Source: Hymenobacter sp. DG25B
GTDB lineage: Bacteria; Bacteroidota; Bacteroidia; Cytophagales; Hymenobacteraceae
Direction: 5' to 3'
Assembly: GCF_000801315.1 (NCBI RefSeq)
Contig: NZ_CP010054.1
Location: 2,914,001 to 2,978,000, forward strand
DNA: 64,000 nt
Both the position numbers and the translations under genes were made by a program. The number at the start of each line of letters is the position of its first letter. Positions within the stretch are counted from its first letter, which is position 1. Positions 55,355-63,604 of this stretch are shown one piece after another. The notes beneath the pieces were generated by a model. It saw nothing but the letters and a program-made list of their open reading frames with translations. It did no database searches and was not told the DNA's origin.

Positions 55355-55398
55355 AATGTCAATACCAAAAAGTAGGAGGTCTGTTTCCTAATTTATGA

Positions 55399-55432
55399 AA
55401 AAGCCCGTCGCTGACTTCAGCGGCGGGCTTTT
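55399..55432. terminator. Intrinsic terminator between deoxyhypusine-synthase-like gene and araC
   Basis: 16-bp stem with one G-T pairing (55399-55414/55417-55432) and A/T ends. Ends the 55453 gene on the minus strand, 21 bases past its stop. Confidence 0.75.
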
Positions 55433-55452
55433 ATGCAAGCGTCAAAAGGCAA

Positions 55453-56424
55453 TTACTGCCCCAGCACCATGGCAAACACCAGCGGGGCTACAATGGTAGC
55501 ATCCGACTCGATGATGAACTTGGGCGTGTCCTGGCCCAGCTTGCCCCAGGTGATTTTCTCGTTCGGCACGGCACCGGAGTACGAGCCGTAGGAGGTGGTG
55601 GAGTCCGAAATCTGGCAGAAGTAGCCCCACAGCGGCACCGAGGTGCGCCCCAGATCCTGGTGCAGCATGGGCACCACGCAGATGGGGAAGTCGCCGGCAA
55701 TGCCGCCACCAATCTGGAAGAAGCCTACTTTGCTTTGCTCGGTGGCCTGCTCAGTGTACCAGCCGGCCAGGTAAATCATGTACTCAATGCCGGTGCGCAC
55801 GGTGTGCACGTTCTTGATGTCGCCCGAAATAACGTGGCCGGCGAAGATGTTACCCAGCGTAGAGTCTTCCCAACCGGGGCAGATGATGGGCAGGTTTTTC
55901 TCGGCGGCAGCCAGCATCCAGCTATCCTTGGGGTCTATCTGGTAGTACTGCTCCAGCTCACCCGACTTCAGAATCTGGTAGAAGAACTCGTGGGGGAAGT
56001 ACTGCTCGCCGGCCTTATCGGCCTTCTCCCAGAACTTCAATACCGAATGCTCCAGGCGGCGCATGGCCTCTTCCTCGGGAATGCAGGTGTCGGTTACGCG
56101 GTTCATGTGGCGCTCCAGCAGGGCCTGCTCGTCGGCGGGGGTCAGGTCGCGGTAGTTGGGTACCCGCTCGTAGAAGTCGTGGGCTACTAGGTTAAAGATA
56201 TCCTCCTCCAAGTTGGCACCGGTGCAACTGATGATCTGCACTTTGTCCTGCCGAATCAGCTCGGCCAGCTGGATGCCCATTTCGGCGGTGCTCATGGCAC
56301 CGGCCAGGGTAATCATCATCTTGCCACCTTCGGCCAGGTGCTTGTTGTAGCCTTCGGCGGCATCAATGAGGGCAGCAGCGTTGAAGTGGCGGTAGTGGTG
56401 CTTGAGGAAGTTGGTGATTTGCAT
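55453..56424 (-). CDS. Deoxyhypusine synthase-like protein
   Basis: 323 residues from ATG 56424 (MQITNFLKHHYRHF). It has the DHS-family NAD pocket (SCTGANLEEDIFNLVAH, PGWEDSTLGN, GGGIAGDFP) and the catalytic Lys in ITWGKLGQD, followed by ESDATIVAPL. Eukaryotic/archaeal DHS modifies eIF5A/aIF5A, but bacteria lack that target. Bacterial members are thought to make homospermidine or modify another substrate, using spermidine and NAD+. The leader contains a palindromic repeat. hslV follows upstream in genome order but on the same strand. Confidence 0.88.
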   Translation of the reverse strand: MQITNFLKHHYRHFNAAALIDAAEGYNKHLAEGGKMMITLAGAMSTAEMGIQLAELIRQDKVQIISCTGANLEEDIFNLVAHDFYERVPNYRDLTPADEQALLERHMNRVTDTCIPEEEAMRRLEHSVLKFWEKADKAGEQYFPHEFFYQILKSGELEQYYQIDPKDSWMLAAAEKNLPIICPGWEDSTLGNIFAGHVISGDIKNVHTVRTGIEYMIYLAGWYTEQATEQSKVGFFQIGGGIAGDFPICVVPMLHQDLGRTSVPLWGYFCQISDSTTSYGSYSGAVPNEKITWGKLGQDTPKFIIESDATIVAPLVFAMVLGQ

Positions 56425-56426
56425 AT

Positions 56427-56555
56427 TGGTTTGAGCTTCAAGCCTCAAGCTGCAAGTAGCAAGCTTTTGGCATTAGGGAGAAAAAGAGGTAACGAGGGAA
56501 CTGATACGGGCGAAAAAGCTTGCAGCTTGAGCCTTACGGCTTGCCGCTCTAAAAC
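56427..56555. repeat. CAAGCTGCAAG-type imperfect palindrome
   Basis: The left arm (about 56430-56470) and right arm (about 56516-56555) contain complementary words of CTTGCAGCTTGAGC type. It fills the space between the DHS-like start and the hslV stop. Confidence 0.6.
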
Positions 56556-56558
56556 CCT

Positions 56559-57095
56559 CTATACCGGCTCCTCAATCATGAGGTTGTGGTTGGTATAGAT
56601 GCAGATGTCGGCCGCAATGTGCAAGGCTTCTTCCACCATCTGGCGGGCCGTGAGGTGGGGCGCGTGCTTCTTCAGGGCCAGCGCGGCGGCCTGGGCGTAC
56701 ATGGCGCCGGAGCCAATGGCAGCCACGTCGGAGTCGGGCTCCAGCACGTCGCCGGTGCCGGCAATGATGAGCAGTTCGTCTTTATCGGCTACCACCATCA
56801 TGGCTTCCAGCTTGCGCAGGTACTGGTCTTTGCGCCACTCCTTGGCCAGCTCAATGGCGGCGCGGCGCAGCTGGCCGTTGTAGCTGCCCAGCTTCTCCTC
56901 AAACTTATCCAGCAGCATAAAGGCATCGGCTGTAGAGCCGGCAAAACCGGTTACTACTTTGCCATCGTGCAGCTTGCGCACTTTGCGCACGTTGCTCTTG
57001 GCCACGTGCTTGTCCATAGTGGCCTGGCCGTCGGCGCCCAGGGCAATCTGCCCGTTGTGGCGCACCCCCAGTACGGTAGTGGAGCGTATTTTCAT
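56559..57095 (-). CDS. hslV: ATP-dependent protease subunit HslV
   Basis: 178 residues. HslV sequence is complete: the N-terminal TTVLGVRHNGQIALGADGQ with the catalytic Thr near residue 6-7 (exposed after processing), and VADKDELLIIAGTGDVLEP, GSGAMYAQAAALAL. It forms the proteolytic core of the HslUV complex with the ATPase HslU, which is not encoded next to it here. Palindromic repeats lie on both sides of the gene. Confidence 0.93.
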   Translation of the reverse strand: MKIRSTTVLGVRHNGQIALGADGQATMDKHVAKSNVRKVRKLHDGKVVTGFAGSTADAFMLLDKFEEKLGSYNGQLRRAAIELAKEWRKDQYLRKLEAMMVVADKDELLIIAGTGDVLEPDSDVAAIGSGAMYAQAAALALKKHAPHLTARQMVEEALHIAADICIYTNHNLMIEEPV

Positions 57096-57102
57096 ATCGG
57101 TA

Positions 57103-57190
57103 GTGAATCAGTTTCAGGTTATCAGTTGTCAGAAAAAAGATTGTCAGCTGCCGGGTCGAAACGAACTGACAACTGACAACCAAAAACCAG
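57103..57190. repeat. TTATCAGTTGTCAG-type imperfect palindrome
   Basis: GTTATCAGTTGTCAG at about 57116-57131 pairs with CTGACAACTGACAACC at 57165-57181. It lies between the hslV start and the stop of the E2 gene. Confidence 0.65.
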
Positions 57191-57201
57191 CAACGCAAAA
57201 A

Positions 57202-58956
57202 TCAGATGAGCATGCGCATGGGGTCTTCCAGCAGGCTTTTCAGCGTTTGCAGGAAAGCGGCGCCGGTAGCACCATCTACCACGCGGTGGTCGCAGCTTAG
57301 GGTCACTTTCATCACGTTGCCAATGGCCAGCTGACCGTCTTTTACCACGGCCGTCTGCTTGATGCCGCCCACGGCCAGGATGCAGGCATCCGGGGGGTTG
57401 ATGATGGCCGTGAATTCTTCAATGCCGAACATACCCAGGTTGGAGATGGTGAAGGTGCTTCCCTCCCACTCGGCGGGCTGCAGCTTCTTGCTCTTGGCTT
57501 TGCCGGCCAGCTCTTTCACTTCCGTGGCAATGGTAGACAGGCCTTTGCCGTCGGCGTTGCGCACTACGGGCACCAGCAGACCTTCGTCCACGGCCACGGC
57601 CACACCAATGTTCACCACCTTGTTCTGGCGAATTTTGTCGCCCAGCCATGAGGAGTTTACGGCCGGGTGCTGCTTGAGCGCCACGGCGGCCGCCTTAATC
57701 ACCAGGTCGTTGAACGACAGCTTCACCGGGGAAAGAGTGTTCAGCTGCGTGCGCACTTCCATGGCACGGTCCATCAGAATTTCCATCGTGAGATAGAAAT
57801 GAGGGGCCGTAAAGAGGCTTTCCGACAGGCGACGGGCAATAACCTTGCGCATCTGCGAAACCGGCGTGTCAGTGTAGGTACCCTCGGCCGCAACTGGGGC
57901 GGAAGCAGCGGCCGGAGCCGGTGCTGCTGCTGAAGGAGCAGTTGGGGCCGGGGCGGGAGCCGCAGCAGGCGCTGCGGCTGGCTGGGTGGCCGGAGCCGTA
58001 CCGGGCTGGAAGCCTTCAATATCCCGGGAAACAATGCGGCCGTTGTCGCCGCTGCCTTTCACCTGGCTCAGGTCGATGCCTTTTTCTTTGGCGATGCGCT
58101 TAGCTAGCGGCGAAGCCAGCAGGCGGCCACCGGTTGGGGCGGGGGCTACAGCTACTGCCGAGGATGCAGGTGCTGCGGCGGCTGGAGCGGCAGCAGCTGG
58201 TGCCGGGGCGGCTTCCACAGCAGCCTCTGGCGCCGGGGCAGCGGCCGGAGCCGCACCACCCGACTGGCCACCCAGCAGGCTTTGAATATCAGCACCTTCT
58301 TCACCAATAATGGCCAGAATGCCATCTACGGCTACGGCTTCGCCTTCTTTCGGACCAATATAGAGCAGGGTACCGTCGTCGTAGTTTTCCAGCTCCATGG
58401 TGGCCTTGTCGGTTTCCACTTCGGCCAGCACGTCGCCGGACTTCACTTTATCTCCTACTTTTTTCTGCCAGGAGGCAATGGTGCCTTCCGTCATCGTGTC
58501 GCTCATTTTCGGCATCCGGATAACGGTAGCTTTCTTGCCGTTGCCAGCCGGGGCCGCGGGGGCTGGGATTGGTGCAGGAGCAGGAGCGGGTGCTGCGGCA
58601 GGTGCCGGAGCTGGGGCAGCAGGCGCCGCCGCAACAGGGGCAGGAGCGGGAGCAGCGGCCGGTGCCGGAGCAGCCGCGCCACCCTGAGCGCCGCTCAGCA
58701 GGCCGGAAATATCTTCGCCGGCTTTGCCTACAATAGCCAGCAGGCCATCTACGGGCACGCCTTCGCCTTCTTTGGGGCCGATGTAGAGCAGGGTGCCATC
58801 CTCGTAATTCTCCAGCTCCATCGTGGCCTTATCGGTTTCCACTTCTGCCAGAATATCTCCGGACTTAACGGTGTCGCCTACCTTCTTGAGCCACGACGCA
58901 ATGACCCCTTCGGTCATGGTGTCGCTCATTTTGGGCATTTTTATGATTTCGGCCAT
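57202..58956 (-). CDS. Pyruvate dehydrogenase complex E2 (dihydrolipoamide acetyltransferase)
   Basis: 584 residues. Two N-terminal lipoyl domains (residues about 2-78 and 140-215), each with the lipoyl-Lys motif ETDKATMELENY; Ala/Pro-rich flexible linkers; a peripheral-subunit-binding domain (LLASPLAKRIAKEKGIDLSQ in part, about 278-315); and the 2-oxoacid dehydrogenase acyltransferase domain (about 355-584) ending in the catalytic HRVVDGATGA. It transfers acetyl groups to CoA within the PDH complex. E1 and E3 genes are not beside it. The promoter is an almost perfect consensus (58983-59013). Branched-chain E2 is less likely given the double lipoyl domains. Confidence 0.92.
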   Translation of the reverse strand: MAEIIKMPKMSDTMTEGVIASWLKKVGDTVKSGDILAEVETDKATMELENYEDGTLLYIGPKEGEGVPVDGLLAIVGKAGEDISGLLSGAQGGAAAPAPAAAPAPAPVAAAPAAPAPAPAAAPAPAPAPIPAPAAPAGNGKKATVIRMPKMSDTMTEGTIASWQKKVGDKVKSGDVLAEVETDKATMELENYDDGTLLYIGPKEGEAVAVDGILAIIGEEGADIQSLLGGQSGGAAPAAAPAPEAAVEAAPAPAAAAPAAAAPASSAVAVAPAPTGGRLLASPLAKRIAKEKGIDLSQVKGSGDNGRIVSRDIEGFQPGTAPATQPAAAPAAAPAPAPTAPSAAAPAPAAASAPVAAEGTYTDTPVSQMRKVIARRLSESLFTAPHFYLTMEILMDRAMEVRTQLNTLSPVKLSFNDLVIKAAAVALKQHPAVNSSWLGDKIRQNKVVNIGVAVAVDEGLLVPVVRNADGKGLSTIATEVKELAGKAKSKKLQPAEWEGSTFTISNLGMFGIEEFTAIINPPDACILAVGGIKQTAVVKDGQLAIGNVMKVTLSCDHRVVDGATGAAFLQTLKSLLEDPMRMLI

Positions 58957-58982
58957 CTGCTTCTTCGGTTGAGTTGTGGGGT

Positions 58983-59013
58983 CAAAATTAGCCCGAAAAT
59001 CCGGGGGCGCAAA
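58983..59013 (-). promoter_or_regulatory. Promoter of the E2 gene
   Basis: Minus-strand TTTG (59013-59010), 19 bases, then TAATTTTG (58990-58983), an exact match to the TTTG/TAnnTTTG consensus of Bacteroidota. Leader of about 27 nt. Confidence 0.75.
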
Positions 59014-59100
59014 CGAGAGTTATTCCCCTCTGCTACGCGAAATTTCGCCGGGCAGACGGTTAGGGCTGCCGTTCCCCGGCTTTTGCCCGGCTGCGAAACG

Positions 59101-59721
59101 CTATACCGCGTGCAGATGGCGGACGTCCAGGAAGTTGCGTACGGTGAACATGCTGCCCGTGTAGTGCAGCTTATATAAGCACAGGTTATGGTGCTCAAAT
59201 GCATCCATGCAGGCCAAGGGGTAGTTTAATAACTGGCACAGCATCACGCGCATGGCCCGCCCGTGCATGCACACCAGCACGTTTTCTTCCTCGGGGCGGG
59301 ATTTCAGTAGCTCAATAAACGGGCGCTGGCGGGCCGCCACTTCATCGGGGCTTTCGCCGCCCAGCAGGCGGGCGCTGGTCTGGCCCCGTTTCCATTGCTG
59401 CAGCACGCCGTGGTATTCTTCATCCTCGTCCGGGGTAATGCGCGTGCCTTCCCGGTCGCCCCAACTGATTTCGTTGAGGCCGGCGTGCACTTCGTGCGGC
59501 AGGCCGAGCTGCAGAAAATCGTGCACCGACTGGTGCGTGCGCTGCAGCGTGGAGGTATATACCTTATGGAAGGGCACGTGCTGGTAGGCCGCGAAAAACC
59601 GCGCCGCCTGTCGCTGCCCGGCCTCATTCAGACTGGAATCTACGCCGCTGCCCTGCACAATGCCGCGCACGTTAAAGTCCGTCTGTCCGTGGCGGATAAG
59701 GTATATTTTTTTGACGCTCAC
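59101..59721 (-). CDS. Histidine phosphatase (phosphoglycerate mutase-like)
   Basis: 206 residues from GTG 59721 (reads SVKKIYLIRHGQTDFN); the frame to 59802 would overlap the divergent gene's leader. It has the RHG catalytic motif, the second Arg in STLQRTHQS, the Glu in NEISWGDREG and the second His in VCMHGRAMRV. It may act on small phosphosugars, nucleotides or phosphohistidine; the substrate is unknown. Divergent from menI. Confidence 0.87.
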   Translation of the reverse strand: MSVKKIYLIRHGQTDFNVRGIVQGSGVDSSLNEAGQRQAARFFAAYQHVPFHKVYTSTLQRTHQSVHDFLQLGLPHEVHAGLNEISWGDREGTRITPDEDEEYHGVLQQWKRGQTSARLLGGESPDEVAARQRPFIELLKSRPEEENVLVCMHGRAMRVMLCQLLNYPLACMDAFEHHNLCLYKLHYTGSMFTVRNFLDVRHLHAV

Positions 59722-59729
59722 TTTAGCCC

Positions 59730-59737
59730 TAGCTTTG
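59730..59737 (+). promoter_or_regulatory. Candidate promoter of the menI-menF-menD group
   Basis: TAGCTTTG, an exact TAnnTTTG match, with TTTG 16 bases upstream (short spacing). It sits 63 bases before the menI ATG and overlaps the start region of the divergent histidine phosphatase gene. Confidence 0.4.
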
Positions 59738-59800
59738 CTGTTTGCTACCTCGAAAGTAGGATTTTTAGGGCAAAAAACGTCCTTTCTGGTTTGTTTCTGC

Positions 59801-60244
59801 ATGGAAAATACTCCTCATTCCCTGGCTAAGCTCAACGAGTGGTGCCAGAATACCCTGGGCGCGCACCTGGGCATCGAGCTTACCGCCGTGGGCGAGCGGA
59901 GCATTACGGGCCGCATGCCCGTAGACCACCGCACCCACCAGCCCATGGGGCTGCTGCACGGGGGCGCCTCCGTGGCCCTGGCTGAAACACTGGGCAGCAT
60001 CGGCGCTTTTCTGCAGGTAGACCAAAGCAAAAAAGCCTGCGTGGGGCTGGAAATCAATGCCAATCACCTGAAAGGCGTACACTCCGGCTACGTGGTAGGC
60101 CATGCTACGGCCCTGCACGTGGGCCGCACCACCCAGGTATGGGAAATCCGTATTACCCACGAAGAAACTGGGGCGCTGGTATGCATCAGCCGCATTACCA
60201 TGGCGGTGATAGACCTGCCCGGCAAAAAGGAGAAAACCACGTGA
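59801..60244 (+). CDS. menI: Hotdog thioesterase, probable DHNA-CoA hydrolase
   Basis: 147 residues from ATG 59801. Close to E. coli YdiI (MenI): MPVDHRTHQPMGLLHGGASV, LAETLGSIGAF with the catalytic Glu, VGLEINANHLKG, and TALHVGRTTQVWEIRI. It removes CoA from 1,4-dihydroxy-2-naphthoyl-CoA in menaquinone synthesis. The stop overlaps the GTG of menF and menD-menB follow, so the gene context supports menI over other hotdog thioesterases. Confidence 0.87.
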   Translation: MENTPHSLAKLNEWCQNTLGAHLGIELTAVGERSITGRMPVDHRTHQPMGLLHGGASVALAETLGSIGAFLQVDQSKKACVGLEINANHLKGVHSGYVVGHATALHVGRTTQVWEIRITHEETGALVCISRITMAVIDLPGKKEKTT

Positions 60245-61494
60245 GTACGCCCTTGCCAGGAAATGTACTGCGCTGGCCCAACCCGGCGCAGGCTGTGCCG
60301 GAGCGTCTGCGCCAGCTGGTGGCCTTTGCGTTGCTGCATAAGCTGCCGGTAGCGCTGTGGCGCCTGCCCAACGCCACGGCCCCGCAACTCTGCCTGAGCT
60401 TCTCCGCCGAGGCTGCCCTCACAGGTCTGCCACCCGCGCTGGAGGCTACCGCCCCCGCTGGCTTTACCTTTTTTCCCTTCCGCGACTCCGACCACAACCC
60501 GGCTCTTTTTCTACCGGCTGATGTTCTGTTTGACGCCGCCCGGCCCAACGAGCTGCGCGTGCAGGAGGCCGCGGCCGGAGCCCCCGATATACTACCGCAA
60601 CTGCGGGAGTATCTTGCCAGCAGCCAAAATACAGCAGCCAGCAGCCCAATTCTACCCTGGGCCGTAAGTCCGCAGCCGGCTCCGCATGCCGCCACGCAAG
60701 AAGAATATACTGCCCTGGTTGAGCGAGGTGTGCGGGCTATTGAAAAAGGCAAAGTGCAGAAAGTGGTATCGTCCAGAGCGGCGCGGTGGCCTCTGCCGGC
60801 TGACTTTGATGCCCTGGCTGCCTTCACTGCGCTGCAGGAGCGCTACCCCCGTGCCTTTGTATCTCTGGTGAGTGCGCCGGGCGCGGGTACGTGGCTGGGC
60901 GCCACGCCGGAAGTACTGGTGGAGCTTACGGCCGATGGCCGCTTCTGCACCATGGCCCTGGCCGGCACCCAGCCCCTGCCGCCCGATCATCAGCCCCAGC
61001 ATGCTATTTGGCGGCAAAAGGAAATTGAGGAGCAGGCCCTGGTGGCCCGCTACATCGTGAGCTGTTTTAAGCAATTGCGGCTGCGCGAGTACGAGGAAAC
61101 CGGACCGCGCACCGTGGTAGCCGGCGAGCTGCTGCACCTGCGCACCGATTTTTCCGTGAACCTGCGCGCCGTGCCCTTCCCTACCCTGGCCACCGATATG
61201 CTGCGCCTGCTGCACCCCACCTCCGCGGTGGGCGGTATGCCCCGGCAGGCGGCCCTGGAGTTTCTGCAGAAGCACGAAGGCTACGACCGGGCGTATTACA
61301 GCGGTTTTCTGGGCCCAGTAAACCTGCCCGCTCCTGGTGTAACCCAACTCTTTGTAAACCTGCGCTGTTTTCAAGTGCGCCCGCAGGAAGCCATTCTCTA
61401 CGCGGGTACCGGTCTAACCGCTGATTCTGACCCCGCCAAGGAATGGCAGGAAACCGAGCTGAAGCTGACAACCGCCGGCGCTATTCTTACCTAA
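60241..61494 (+). CDS. menF: Isochorismate synthase
   Basis: 417 residues from GTG 60241, overlapping the menI stop by 4 bases, a typical coupled junction. It has the chorismate-binding-enzyme pattern: VQKVVSSRAARWPLP-like segment (KVVSSRA), PEVLVELTADGRF, and HPTSAVGGMPRQAALEFL followed by EGYDRAYYSGFLG. It converts chorismate to isochorismate, the first step of menaquinone synthesis. MenF is preferred over EntC because menD and menB follow. Confidence 0.9.
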   Translation: MSTPLPGNVLRWPNPAQAVPERLRQLVAFALLHKLPVALWRLPNATAPQLCLSFSAEAALTGLPPALEATAPAGFTFFPFRDSDHNPALFLPADVLFDAARPNELRVQEAAAGAPDILPQLREYLASSQNTAASSPILPWAVSPQPAPHAATQEEYTALVERGVRAIEKGKVQKVVSSRAARWPLPADFDALAAFTALQERYPRAFVSLVSAPGAGTWLGATPEVLVELTADGRFCTMALAGTQPLPPDHQPQHAIWRQKEIEEQALVARYIVSCFKQLRLREYEETGPRTVVAGELLHLRTDFSVNLRAVPFPTLATDMLRLLHPTSAVGGMPRQAALEFLQKHEGYDRAYYSGFLGPVNLPAPGVTQLFVNLRCFQVRPQEAILYAGTGLTADSDPAKEWQETELKLTTAGAILT

Positions 61495-61496
61495 TG

Positions 61497-61580
61497 GTGA
61501 ATGCTAAATGTTGAATGGCAATGTATTGGCCCCGTATTCCCATTCATAATTCAGCATTTATACCTCATAATTTAAAAGCT
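61497..61580. repeat. ATTCAGCATTTA-type palindrome in the menD leader
   Basis: GGTGAATGCTAAATGTTGAATGG at 61497-61519 is partly complementary to CATTCATAATTCAGCATTTA at 61541-61560. It fills the menF-menD gap. Confidence 0.6.
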
Positions 61581-63458
61581 ATGCAGTCGGTTTATAACAT
61601 TGCTGAAATCTGTGCCCGGCACGGCATTACGGACGTGGTTTTGTCGCCGGGCAGCCGGTGCGCGCCGCTGACCATTGCTTTTGCCCGCCACCCTGAAATA
61701 AGGGTGCGCACGGTGCCGGATGAGCGGGCCGCGGCGTTTATTGGCTTGGGGCTGGCCCAGGCCCAGCGACGGGCCGTAGCGCTGGTATGTACTTCCGGCA
61801 CGGCCGGCCTAAACTACGCCCCGGCCGTGGCCGAAGCCTACTTTCAGCAGATTCCGCTGGTGGTTTTCACCGCCGACCGCCCCCCGGAATGGATTGACCA
61901 ACTGGATGGGCAAACCATTCGGCAAAGCAACCTGTACGGCGCCCACGCCAAAGGCACCTTTGAATTCCCGGCCGAAACTTCCCATGCTGATGCCCGCTGG
62001 CACGCGGAGCGGCTGGTTTCCGAAGCCATTAACCTGGCCCAGCAATTTCCGGCCGGTCCGGTGCAGGTAAATGTGCCCCTGCGGGAGCCCTTCTATCCCC
62101 AAGCCGGCCAGCCGCTGCAGTATGATAAAGTGAAGGTGATACGGGAGCAGGCCGGGCAATCAACTTTGCCGGCTGCGGAGCTGGCCAGCCTCCGCGCCCA
62201 ACTCCGCCAGACCCCGCAGACCTTGGTAGTAGGTGGCCAGCATCGGCATGAAAATGAGCTTTTGCTGGCCTTGCGGCAGTTTTCGGCGGCATACCAGGTG
62301 CCGGTGGTGGGGGATGTTATTGCCAACCTGCACCAACCCGTGGGCCCAACCTACGACCTGCGCGCCGCCCCCATTGGCCGGCAGGATGTATTTTTGGCCG
62401 TGCCGGAAAAAGGTTTGAAAGAAGCGCTGCGCCCTACCCTGCTCATCACCTTCGGCCAGTCGCTTATTTCCAAAGCCCTGAAGCTGTACCTGCGCGAATA
62501 CGCGCCGCAGCAGCACTGGCATATCCAGGCCGCCGGCCCCGTGGCCGATACCTTCCGCTCCCTCACGCGCATTATCCGGATGGAGCCGGCCGCGTTTTTT
62601 GCGGCTCTGCTTTCAGAGACAGGCACTATAACGACTTCTGAAAAAGACGAGCTGGCGCCGGCCAATCCGCACGAAATGCCGGCCGATGCCACCCGCGTGG
62701 CGCGGCCCGCGAAGCCCACGGGCACGGTGCGCCTGACTTGGCCGAAAGCAGGCTGGGCCCTGGGGGATGAAGAATCGGTGCGCAACTCATTTGCCACACC
62801 CTGGCAGAAAGCGGAAGGCTGGGCTACGAGTTTCCTGCAGGAGTTTTTTCAGGAGCCGCAGCAGCCGTTTAATGAGTTTTCGGCCTTCTATCACACCCTG
62901 CGTTTCCTGCCCCAACACACGGCGCTGCACCTGGCCAATAGCATGGCCGTGCGCTATGTGAATATCCTGGGCCTGCCCGCCACCCAGGCCGTGGAAGTAT
63001 TTGCCAACCGCGGCACCAGCGGCATTGATGGCTGTACCAGTACGGCCGTGGGCGCGGCCCTGGCCCAGCCGGAACGCCCGGTGGTATTACTCACCGGCGA
63101 CGTGGCTTTCTTCTACGACCGGAACGCCTTCTGGCAGAACTACCCCACGACTAACCTGCGCGTGGTCCTTTTCAACAACCACGCGGGCGGCATTTTCCGG
63201 CTGATTGACGGGCCTCGTCAGCAGCCGGAGCTGGAAGAGTTTTTCGAAACCCATCAGCCCCTCACCGCCGAGAATACGGCCCGGGATTTTAACCTGGGTT
63301 ATTTCACGGCCCGTAGTCTGGCTGAATTAGAATCGGTACTGCCGGTTTTCTTTGCACCCGGAAACAGTGCGGCCCTGCTGGAAGTTACTACGGACAGTGC
63401 CACCAACGCGGCTTTCTTTGAACACTACCGCACGGCGGTAAAAACTGCTTTTGCGTAA
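61581..63458 (+). CDS. menD: SEPHCHC synthase (2-succinyl-5-enolpyruvyl-6-hydroxy-3-cyclohexene-1-carboxylate synthase)
   Basis: 625 residues from ATG 61581 (MQSVYNIAEICARHGITDVVL). It has the MenD/ThDP-enzyme pattern: SPGSRCAPLTIAF, VPDERAAAFIGLG with the catalytic Glu, CTSGTAGLNYAPAV, and in the C-terminal part NRGTSGIDGCTSTAVG and the ThDP/Mg-binding GD-VAFFYD-NNHAGGIF region. It condenses isochorismate with 2-oxoglutarate. The upstream frame from 61515 lies inside a repeat and is not coding. Confidence 0.94.
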   Translation: MQSVYNIAEICARHGITDVVLSPGSRCAPLTIAFARHPEIRVRTVPDERAAAFIGLGLAQAQRRAVALVCTSGTAGLNYAPAVAEAYFQQIPLVVFTADRPPEWIDQLDGQTIRQSNLYGAHAKGTFEFPAETSHADARWHAERLVSEAINLAQQFPAGPVQVNVPLREPFYPQAGQPLQYDKVKVIREQAGQSTLPAAELASLRAQLRQTPQTLVVGGQHRHENELLLALRQFSAAYQVPVVGDVIANLHQPVGPTYDLRAAPIGRQDVFLAVPEKGLKEALRPTLLITFGQSLISKALKLYLREYAPQQHWHIQAAGPVADTFRSLTRIIRMEPAAFFAALLSETGTITTSEKDELAPANPHEMPADATRVARPAKPTGTVRLTWPKAGWALGDEESVRNSFATPWQKAEGWATSFLQEFFQEPQQPFNEFSAFYHTLRFLPQHTALHLANSMAVRYVNILGLPATQAVEVFANRGTSGIDGCTSTAVGAALAQPERPVVLLTGDVAFFYDRNAFWQNYPTTNLRVVLFNNHAGGIFRLIDGPRQQPELEEFFETHQPLTAENTARDFNLGYFTARSLAELESVLPVFFAPGNSAALLEVTTDSATNAAFFEHYRTAVKTAFA

Positions 63459-63470
63459 CATATGCCCTTG

Positions 63471-63567
63471 TTATCCTGAGCCTGCGAAGGACCTTACATA
63501 CTGCGAACGATAATCGTAACCACGACTCGTGCTAGCGTGACAAGGTCCTTCGCTTGGGCTCAGGATG
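63471..63567. repeat. Short palindromic element, CCTGAGC type
   Basis: Arms 63471-63494 and 63542-63567 pair imperfectly (ATCCTGAGC...GAAGGACCTT), with one or two mismatches. The right arm is followed by ATGACA, as in the other three elements of the family. It separates menD and menB. Confidence 0.75.
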
Positions 63568-63604
63568 ACAGGCGTTTTTGCTTTTTTTCTTCAACTTCTA
63601 ATCT

